A stretch of DNA of 8,217 bases from JTS-RE9 sp964649195 (GTDB lineage Bacteria; Planctomycetota; Phycisphaerae; Phycisphaerales; Phycisphaeraceae): positions 1-8,217 of the forward strand of contig CAZYPK010000200.1 of assembly GCA_964649195.1 (NCBI GenBank), read 5' to 3'. The notes beneath the pieces were generated by a model that ran no database searches, was not told the DNA's origin, and saw only the letters and a program-made list of their open reading frames with translations. Of this stretch, positions 1-4,859 are shown in pieces; position 1 is the first letter of the stretch; each line of letters starts with the position of its first letter. The position numbers and the translations under genes were made by a program.

Positions 1-187
1 GCCTGAGCAAACGAAACTCGCGCGGCAGGCGAACGATCAGGCACGATCGCCGGCCGCGCGAGTTTCGTTTGCTTCAGCCCGCAGACGGGCTTCGCAAACG
101 AACGGCTCGGCGGGAGCCTCGCCCTCCCGGCGGCCTCGCTCTCCCGGCGGGAGGCTTCCGTTCTCCACGCCATATGCTTTGCCCTGC
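1..187 (+). repeat. Structured intergenic repeat, left copy (inverted match at right end)
   Basis: This block matches the reverse complement of 8029-8215 along its whole length, with roughly ten differences by eye. It holds a perfect 21-bp inverted pair (6-26 with 53-73), a short hairpin around 77-90 (GCCCG/CGGGC), and a 17-bp tandem duplication (116-132 and 133-149, one base different). The stretch CGGGAGCCTCGCCCTCCC encodes GEAPAEP or GGSLALP depending on strand, which I remember as a translated repeat in planctomycete hypothetical proteins. There is no transposase and no credible gene inside. The left edge may be cut by the window start. Confidence 0.85.
6..73. repeat. Perfect 21-bp inverted repeat (long hairpin) inside the left repeat
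   Basis: Positions 6-26 (AGCAAACGAAACTCGCGCGG plus C) are the exact reverse complement of 53-73, with a 26-base spacer that itself contains GATC...GATC. In the right-hand copy of the repeat the second arm carries two changes (GAACTTCG instead of GAGTTTCG), so the left copy is the better-preserved hairpin. Confidence 0.8.
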
Positions 188-204
188 ACCCATCGCTGCA
201 ATCA

Positions 205-234
205 TTGCACTTTCACCGGCATGGCGCTTACCAT
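205..234 (+). promoter_or_regulatory. Candidate promoter of the toroid gene pair
   Basis: TTGCAC (205-210) and TACCAT (229-234) lie 18 bases apart, about 40 bases before the start codon at 275. The -10 region GCTTACCATTGGGG closely resembles GCTACCATTGCGG upstream of nuoH (3371-3382). That supports a shared sigma-70-like promoter shape in this genome. No operator palindrome is evident between the promoter and the gene. Confidence 0.45.
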
Positions 235-274
235 TGGGGATGCCGTCCCGTCTTCTTTGTCAGGGAGGTTTGCC

Positions 275-1435
275 ATGTTGATCCGAACGCTTGCAATCTC
301 GGTGCTCTCTTTCTCGATCTGCGCCGCAACCTTCGCCGGCTCCGCCGCGGATGCGGAGCACGAGAAGAAGGCCGATGCGGTCATCGCCAAGGCGATCGAT
401 TACCTCAAGTCGAAGCAGGAAGCCGATGGCAGTTGGACGCCTCGCAGCGGGCCTGCCGTCACGGCGATGGTCGTCTCGGCGATGCTCGATCAGCCCGGCG
501 TTTCGTCGGATGATCCGGCCATCGCCAAGGCCATCAAGTATGTGTTGAGCAAGCAGCAAAAGGATGGCTCGATCCACGATGGCATCCTCGAAAACTACAA
601 CACATCGATTTGTCTTTCGATGCTCTCGAAGCTTGGCCGCACGCCGGAGGTGAAGGCGGCGATTGATAATGCCCGCGACTATCTCAAGCGAACGCAGTGG
701 CGCGGCGCCGTCGGCCCCGACGGCAAGCCCACCGATGCGTCGCATTCCTATTTCGGCGGGTTCGGCTACGGCAATCATGGCCGGCCTGACGGGTCCAACT
801 CGCAGTTTGCCGTGCAGGCGCTCATCGACTCCGGCTCCGACTGCAAGGACCCGGAAATCCTCGCCGCCGTCGAGTTCTTCTCCCGCCTTCAGGGCAGCAA
901 GGTCAACAAATACTTCGGCAACCAGATCGTCAGCGACGGCGGCGCGATCTACGCCACCAGTGTCAACAAGGAGAAGATCGCCGTGCCTCAGAGCTTCGCC
1001 GGTGAAGTGGTCGAGGAGGGCGCCACCAAGCTGCGAACTTACGGCTCGATGACCTACGCCATGTTCAAGACCTACATCTACGCCCAGCTTGAAAACGACG
1101 ACCCCGATGACCCTCGCGTCAAAGACGCCCTTCGCTGGATCAGCAACAACTACACCGTCGATCACAACCCCGGCATGCCCGAAGAACGCAGGCATGAAGG
1201 CTATTACTACTACTTCGTCACCTTCGCCAAGGCGCTGGATGCCGACCCCAAACGGAAGATGGTCAGGACCGCCGACGGCAAGGAACACAACTGGGCCAAC
1301 GACCTGATCGCCAAGTTGGCCACGCTTCAGAAGGAAGACGGCTCGTTCATCAACGAAGCCGACCGCTGGCTCGAAGGCGATCCCAACGTGGTGACGGCCT
1401 ACGCTCTGACGGCGATCAACGCGGCACGGTATTGA
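275..1435 (+). CDS. Secreted toroid protein with prenyltransferase/squalene-oxidase-like repeats (paralogue 1)
   Basis: The product is 386 residues. The start at 275 is chosen because AGGGAGG lies 6 bases upstream and the protein then opens with a good signal peptide (hydrophobic residues 5-20, likely cleavage near residue 21-25). An in-frame upstream ATG at 179 gives a poor N-terminus. Six helical repeats follow, with QxxDGSW-type turns: about 40-70 (QEADGSW), 84-120 (QQKDGSI), 132-185, 194-210, 285-321 (GYYYYFVTFAKALD) and 344-380 (QKEDGSF). Six repeats suit one complete alpha6-alpha6 barrel of the terpenoid cyclase/protein prenyltransferase fold. The catalytic DxDD and DCTAE motifs of squalene-hopene cyclase are not seen, nor the Asp/Cys/His zinc site of protein prenyltransferases, so a non-catalytic binding or envelope role is possible. 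The next gene is a close paralogue 63 bases downstream. The fold is confident; the function is unknown. Confidence 0.9.
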   Translation: MLIRTLAISVLSFSICAATFAGSAADAEHEKKADAVIAKAIDYLKSKQEADGSWTPRSGPAVTAMVVSAMLDQPGVSSDDPAIAKAIKYVLSKQQKDGSIHDGILENYNTSICLSMLSKLGRTPEVKAAIDNARDYLKRTQWRGAVGPDGKPTDASHSYFGGFGYGNHGRPDGSNSQFAVQALIDSGSDCKDPEILAAVEFFSRLQGSKVNKYFGNQIVSDGGAIYATSVNKEKIAVPQSFAGEVVEEGATKLRTYGSMTYAMFKTYIYAQLENDDPDDPRVKDALRWISNNYTVDHNPGMPEERRHEGYYYYFVTFAKALDADPKRKMVRTADGKEHNWANDLIAKLATLQKEDGSFINEADRWLEGDPNVVTAYALTAINAARY

Positions 1436-1498
1436 GCCTCGTTTTTTGCCTCGCCTTTGATCGACTCGCACGAACATTCCCGCCTCAAGGAGTTTCCC

Positions 1499-2650
1499 AT
1501 GATTCGCCGCATCGCGGTTGTCGCTGTCGTATTTTCATTGCTCGTCGCTTCCGCCTTCGCCAAGCCTGATGCGGCCCGCGAAAAGAAGGCCGACGAGGTC
1601 ATCGCCAAAGCCATCGCCTATCTGTGCAGCAAACAGAATCCCGATGGAAGCTGGTCCACCCGCGCAGGCCCTGCGGTGACATCGATCATCGTCAGCGCCA
1701 TGCTCGATCAGCCGGGCATCACGAAGGATCATCCGCAGGTCGCCAAGGGCATCGCCTACGTGCTGAGCAAGGTGCAGAAGGATGGCTCGATTCACGATGG
1801 CCTTCTCGAAAACTACAACACCTCCATCTGCCTGACCATGCTCGCCAAACTCGGCGGCGACGAGAAGATCAGGACCATCGTCGAGAACGGCCGCAAATAC
1901 CTCAAGTCCTCGCAGTACCGCGAAGGCATGGTCGATGCCCAGGGCAAACCCATCGACAAGAACCATCCGTGGTACGGTGGCACGGGCTACGGCAAGGGCG
2001 GCAGGCCCGACGGCTCCAACACGCACATCACCGTCGAGGCCTTCATCGAGACCGGTTCGGACTGCAAGGACCCCGAAATCCTCGCCGCCGTCGAATTTTT
2101 TTCACGCCTTCAGGGCGGCAAGTCCAACAAAATGGCCGGGGACCGCATCGTGGCCGACGGCGGCGCCGTCTATACCGTGCCCACCGCCGAGAAGGAGAAA
2201 CAGGGCCGCGGCTCGAGCACCGCGGGCGAAGTCACCGGCGCCGACGGCAAAAGCCGCATCCGCACCTACGGCTCGATGACCTACGCCATGTTCAAAACCT
2301 ATGTCTATGCCCAGCTCGAAAAGGATGACCCGCGCGTCGTCGAGGCCAGGAAATGGATCGCCGACAACTACACCGTTCAATACAACCCCGGCTTCGCGGA
2401 CGACAGGAAAATGACCGGCTACTACTACTACCTCATGACCTTCTGCCGGGCGATGGACGCCAACAAGGAGGAGATCATCACCGTCAAGGGCGGCAGGAAA
2501 CACAACTGGGCCAACGATGTCATCGATCAGTTCGCCAGGTTGCAGAAGGCCGACGGCTCCTTCGCCAACGACATGGACCGCTACATGGAAGGCGATCCGG
2601 TCATGGTCACCGGCATGGCGCTCACGTCGATCAGCGCGGCCAGGCATTGA
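1499..2650 (+). CDS. Secreted toroid protein with prenyltransferase/squalene-oxidase-like repeats (paralogue 2)
   Basis: The product is 383 residues. The start at 1499 has AAGGAG 6 bases upstream, followed by a clear signal peptide (MIRRIAVVAVVFSLLVASAFA, predicted cut after residue 21). An in-frame ATG at 1457 would put a charged stretch ahead of the signal peptide. It aligns with the preceding protein from end to end, well over half identical by eye, with near-invariant blocks at residues 60-73, 93-112, 186-206, 254-274 and 335-341. It has the same six repeats (QNPDGSW near 46, VQKDGSI near 92, YYYYLMTFCRAMDA near 308, QKADGSF near 349). The main differences lie at 228-252, where this copy has a longer charged loop, and in the lack of a three-residue stretch found near residue 278 of paralogue 1. 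The 63-base gap and shared strand suggest co-transcription after a tandem duplication. A hairpin repeat begins directly at its stop codon. Confidence 0.9.
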   Translation: MIRRIAVVAVVFSLLVASAFAKPDAAREKKADEVIAKAIAYLCSKQNPDGSWSTRAGPAVTSIIVSAMLDQPGITKDHPQVAKGIAYVLSKVQKDGSIHDGLLENYNTSICLTMLAKLGGDEKIRTIVENGRKYLKSSQYREGMVDAQGKPIDKNHPWYGGTGYGKGGRPDGSNTHITVEAFIETGSDCKDPEILAAVEFFSRLQGGKSNKMAGDRIVADGGAVYTVPTAEKEKQGRGSSTAGEVTGADGKSRIRTYGSMTYAMFKTYVYAQLEKDDPRVVEARKWIADNYTVQYNPGFADDRKMTGYYYYLMTFCRAMDANKEEIITVKGGRKHNWANDVIDQFARLQKADGSFANDMDRYMEGDPVMVTGMALTSISAARH

Positions 2651-2700
2651 AGCCTGAGTTCAGGATAAGAGCCGCGACTCAACGAGTCGCGGACGTGCCC
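2651..2700 (+). repeat. CCTGAGTT-hairpin repeat, copy 1
   Basis: It starts at the stop codon of the second toroid gene with CCTGAGTT (2653-2660), followed by a 9-bp perfect stem CCGCGACTC-AAC-GAGTCGCGG (2672-2692) and ACGTG. Related copies lie in the opposite orientation at 2890-2939 and 6772-6823. The hairpin could act as a transcript-end or mRNA-stabilising structure for the upstream gene, although no U-run follows it. Confidence 0.75.
2672..2692 (+). terminator. GC-rich hairpin just after the toroid gene pair
   Basis: A 9-bp perfect stem with a 3-base loop sits 22 bases after the stop codon. No run of T follows, so if it ends transcription it is not a classical intrinsic terminator. A 3'-end protection role is equally likely. 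Confidence 0.35.
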
Positions 2701-2737
2701 CCCGGAACAGCCTGAGAACTTTTGGGTGACTGGGACC

Positions 2738-2785
2738 GCTTCGGGTGGCCGGGGCTTCGCGGACTCAGTTCCAGCCACCCGAAGC
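2738..2785. repeat. Palindrome GCTTCGGGTGGC / GCCACCCGAAGC
   Basis: A perfect 12-bp inverted pair (2738-2749 and 2774-2785) with a 24-base spacer. The stem can extend inward by GG/CC past one mismatch. It lies midway between the two inverted copies of the CCTGAGTT-hairpin repeat. I see no gene in 2651-2964, and apart from these repeats only plain sequence at 2787-2885. Confidence 0.75.
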
Positions 2786-2889
2786 TGATATGCGGCATAC
2801 GACGGTTGCCACCCGGAAGCGAAAAGGGTGCGCCTGGCGCGTTCGAGTCCTGATGATCATGATGTGCTTGACCACCCTTGAAGGCGGCA

Positions 2890-2939
2890 CACGTCCGCGA
2901 CGTGTTACGTCGCGGCTCACGCTTATCCCGAAACTCAGG
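2890..2939 (-). repeat. CCTGAGTT-hairpin repeat, copy 2 (inverted)
   Basis: Read on the minus strand it gives CCTGAGTTTCGGGATAAG, then the stem CCGCGACGT-AAC-ACGTCGCGG (2895-2915), then ACGTGTG. The last two base pairs next to the loop differ from copies 1 and 3 (GT/AC in place of TC/GA) but still pair. It is the inverted partner of copy 1. The pair spans 2653-2939, and TTGAAG stands outside each end (2647-2652 and 2941-2946). Confidence 0.75.
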
Positions 2940-2964
2940 TTTGAAGCAAACCCGGCCCATTCTC

Positions 2965-3192
2965 ATGCAGGGGTTCAAGCGCATCACGGTTGATCCGAAG
3001 ATCATGGGCGGCCGCCCGTGCATCCGGGGGCGGCGCGTGACCGTCGGCATGATCGTCGGCCTGCTCAGCGACGGCTGGACCGTGCAACAACTGCTGGCCG
3101 CCTATCCCGTCCTGGAAGAGGCCGACATCGCCGAGGCGGTGCGCTATGCCCGGTTGCATCGTGATGATCGAAGCGAGTGGATCGAAACCTGA
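2965..3192 (+). CDS. DUF433 (VapB-like) antitoxin-type small protein without a toxin partner
   Basis: The product is 75 residues. It carries the family's signature early (ITVDPKIMGGRPCIRGRRV, residues 7-25), then VGMIVGLLSDGWTVQQLLAAYPVLEEADIAEAVRYA in the arrangement expected of DUF433: a winged or ribbon N-terminal segment followed by helix-turn-helix-like helices. The length matches the family (about 75-80). ATG 2965 is chosen because the family normally begins a few residues before the ITVDP motif. No Shine-Dalgarno site is visible, and an in-frame TTG lies at 2941. DUF433 genes are typically followed by a DUF5615/Mut7-C-type PIN-like nuclease toxin. Here only a palindromic element and nuoH follow, so it appears to be an orphan antitoxin or a stand-alone regulator. 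Family call firm; function in this context uncertain. Confidence 0.85.
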   Translation: MQGFKRITVDPKIMGGRPCIRGRRVTVGMIVGLLSDGWTVQQLLAAYPVLEEADIAEAVRYARLHRDDRSEWIET

Positions 3193-3210
3193 GCGGACGG
3201 CCATTGATGG

Positions 3211-3329
3211 TCACTTTAAGAAAAGCCCCAAGCCCAAGGGTGAGGTCCGCCGAACCCTTGGGGTATCGAACCGGAATACCCCGACGGCTCGCGGACTCGC
3301 CATCGGGCTTGGGGCTTTTACTAAAGTGA
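3211..3329. repeat. Large imperfect palindrome (double-hairpin element A) upstream of nuoH
   Basis: The outer arms 3211-3235 and 3305-3329 pair at 23 of 25 positions (TCACTTTA..AAAAGCCCCAAGCCC). The inner arms continue the inverted repeat imperfectly down to GGGGTAT/ATACCCC. Each half can also fold alone: the left half has CCCAAGGGT paired with ACCCTTGGG, and the right half CCCGACGGC with GCCATCGGG at 8 of 9. The arms match those of the element at 4733-4840. GGGGCTTTTAC at the right end could end transcripts from the DUF433 gene, and the left end does the same on the minus strand. Confidence 0.85.
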
Positions 3330-3371
3330 AGGTCAATAAATCGCGTGGGTTTCTCATGCCGGGGAAAATGC

Positions 3372-3377
3372 TACCAT
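3372..3377 (+). promoter_or_regulatory. Candidate -10 box of nuoH
   Basis: TACCAT in the context GCTACCATTGCGG, 43 bases before the nuoH start and just beyond palindrome A. It matches the -10 context of the toroid promoter at 229-234. No good -35 hexamer is seen (TTTCTC at 3350-3355 is weak). Its place after a probable terminator supports nuoH having its own transcription start. Confidence 0.35.
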
Positions 3378-3420
3378 TGCGGCCTTGATCGCCCCCAACC
3401 CCTGACCCGCAAAAAACGCC

Positions 3421-4689
3421 ATGCCCCAGATTGTCGTCAGCATCATTACGATTGTGGTCGTTCTTCATCTCATGCTGCTCTGTGCCGCGTACGCGGTCAT
3501 GGCGGAGCGGAAGATTTCCGCGTGGATTCAGGATCGCATCGGCCCCAACCGCACGAATCTTTCGTTCGGCATCCTGCCCTTCAAAGGCTTTCAGTGGGGC
3601 ATGGGGCAGGCCTTGGCGGACGGAGCGAAGATGATGCTCAAGGAGGATTACAACCCTCCGCACGTCAACAAGAATCTTTTCATCCTCGCGCCGATTCTCA
3701 CCGCGGTGCCTGCGCTGATCGGCTGGGCGGTGATTCCGTGGGGCGGGTATCTGGCCTGTGAAGGATTCACGTTCTGGTCGTGGCTGCCGTTTGTCGGCGG
3801 ACAGGAAGTGGCGCCGTTCACCGCGCTGGTGGCGGCGGCGCCGATCAGCGTCGGCGTGGTTTACATCCTGGCCATCGGTTCCGTGGCGGTCTATGGCGTG
3901 GTCGTCGCCGGCTATGCCTCGAACAACAAATATTCCTTTCTGGGCGGGCTTCGCGCCACGGCCCAGATGCTCAGCTATGAGATCCCGATGGGCCTGGCGG
4001 TGCTGGCGATCCTGCTGATGGTCGGTTCACTCAGGGCGGACATGATCGCCAACGTGCAGGCTCAGAACACCTGGTTCATCTTCCAGCAGCCGCTGCTTGC
4101 GATCATTTTCTACACCTGCATTCTTGCGGAATGCAACCGGGCCCCCTTCGATTTGGCGGAAGCGGAACAGGAACTGGTCGGCGGGTTTCACACCGAATAT
4201 TCCTCGATGAAACTCGGCCTGCTGCTGCTTGGCGAGTACCTGCACCTGATGACCGGCAGCGCGTTTTTCGCGCTGCTCTTCCTGGGCGGGTGGGACCTGC
4301 TGCCTTTCATGGATGAGCTTCCCCTGGCCGGCGGCATCGGACTGGTGCTGCTCAAGTGCGCGATCTTCGGCGGCAAGGTGTTCCTGCTGGTCTGCATCGC
4401 CATGTGGATTCGCTGGACGCTGCCTCGCTTCCGATTCGATCAGCTTATGCAACTGGCCTGGCGTTCACTGATTCCCATCACGCTCACGTTGCTGCTCTTG
4501 ACCGGACTGCTCACCGCGCTGCGGCCTGCAAATATTTCAATGCAGACATGGAATTGGACGATGCTCGGCGCCAACGTGCTGACCGCGGTGCTGGTGTTGA
4601 CCATCGGCCAACTGCTGCCCAAGGGGCCGGCGGTGAATCGCCGCATCGGATTGGAAGGATCGCGCTTCAGCCCGCCGGTGTCGGGTTGA
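3421..4689 (+). CDS. nuoH: NADH-quinone oxidoreductase subunit H (complex I membrane subunit)
   Basis: The product is 422 residues, longer than E. coli NuoH (about 325) mainly through extra loop sequence after helix 2 and a C-terminal extension. NuoH joins the peripheral arm to the membrane arm of complex I and forms much of the quinone-binding chamber. The family signatures are all present: AERKISAWIQDRIGPNR (28-44), GMGQALADGAKMMLKED (60-76), ECNRAPFDLAEAEQELVGGF (237-256) with the conserved acidic run, HTEYSSMKLGLLLLGEYLH (257-275) and RWTLPRFRFDQLM (331-343). About eight to nine hydrophobic helices can be traced. ATG 3421 directly precedes the first helix; no Shine-Dalgarno site is visible (AAAAAACGCC). 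No other nuo gene lies within the window, so this subunit is encoded apart from the usual nuoA-N cluster or the cluster is scattered. Palindromic elements stand on both sides. Confidence 0.97.
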   Translation: MPQIVVSIITIVVVLHLMLLCAAYAVMAERKISAWIQDRIGPNRTNLSFGILPFKGFQWGMGQALADGAKMMLKEDYNPPHVNKNLFILAPILTAVPALIGWAVIPWGGYLACEGFTFWSWLPFVGGQEVAPFTALVAAAPISVGVVYILAIGSVAVYGVVVAGYASNNKYSFLGGLRATAQMLSYEIPMGLAVLAILLMVGSLRADMIANVQAQNTWFIFQQPLLAIIFYTCILAECNRAPFDLAEAEQELVGGFHTEYSSMKLGLLLLGEYLHLMTGSAFFALLFLGGWDLLPFMDELPLAGGIGLVLLKCAIFGGKVFLLVCIAMWIRWTLPRFRFDQLMQLAWRSLIPITLTLLLLTGLLTALRPANISMQTWNWTMLGANVLTAVLVLTIGQLLPKGPAVNRRIGLEGSRFSPPVSG

Positions 4690-4726
4690 AGGATGCCCGG
4701 CGAACCTGGGTTATCCTGCTTCATAG

Positions 4727-4840
4727 AAAACCCCAAGCCCGATGGTGAGGCTTTGCGAACCGTCGGGGTATCCGGGGTATCGATCATGTGATTCGCGCAG
4801 AATACCCCGACGGTTCGCAAAGTCTCACCATCGGGCTTGG
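4727..4840 (-). terminator. Probable terminator for the minus-strand VKOR gene (also downstream of nuoH)
   Basis: On the minus strand the palindrome starts 20 bases after the VKOR-gene stop and ends in GGGGTTTTCT (T-run at 4727-4730), the form of an intrinsic terminator. On the plus strand it follows nuoH by 43 bases but ends in GGCTCCGCC without a T-run, so its action on nuoH transcripts is less certain. Confidence 0.55.
4733..4840. repeat. Large near-perfect palindrome (double-hairpin element B) between convergent genes
   Basis: Arms 4733-4771 and 4802-4840 are inverted copies with 38 of 39 positions matching (single difference at 4750), around a 30-base spacer. Each arm also folds alone: CCCGATGGT with ACCGTCGGG in the left arm through one G-T pair, and the mirror in the right arm. 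The arms share CCAAGCCC..GGTGAG..GAACC..GGGGTAT with element A at 3211-3329. It sits between the nuoH stop (4689) and the VKOR-gene stop (4860). Confidence 0.9.
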
Positions 4841-4859
4841 CTCCGCCTGAAAATCTGCA

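Noticed and set aside
69..281. Small open frames within the left repeat
   Set aside because: They translate repeat DNA, have no ribosome site and end inside the promoter and leader of the real gene.
1441..1448. T-run after the first toroid gene as a terminator
   Set aside because: There is no stem upstream of the T-run, and the next paralogue starts 63 bases after the stop, so co-transcription is more likely.
260..1477. Long open frame of 405 codons antisense to the first toroid gene
   Set aside because: It mirrors the codon pattern of the real gene, which has a ribosome site, signal peptide and clear repeat motifs. The antisense product is Val/Gly/Arg-rich with no recognisable domain.
275..2650. 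Active squalene-hopene cyclase or protein prenyltransferase
   Set aside because: The fold repeats are present, but the DxDD and DCTAE motifs and the Asp/Cys/His zinc ligands are not seen, and both proteins are exported.
2745..2993. Open frame of 82 codons in the gap after the toroid pair
   Set aside because: It runs through palindromes and a hairpin repeat, has no ribosome site and overlaps the DUF433 gene in another frame.
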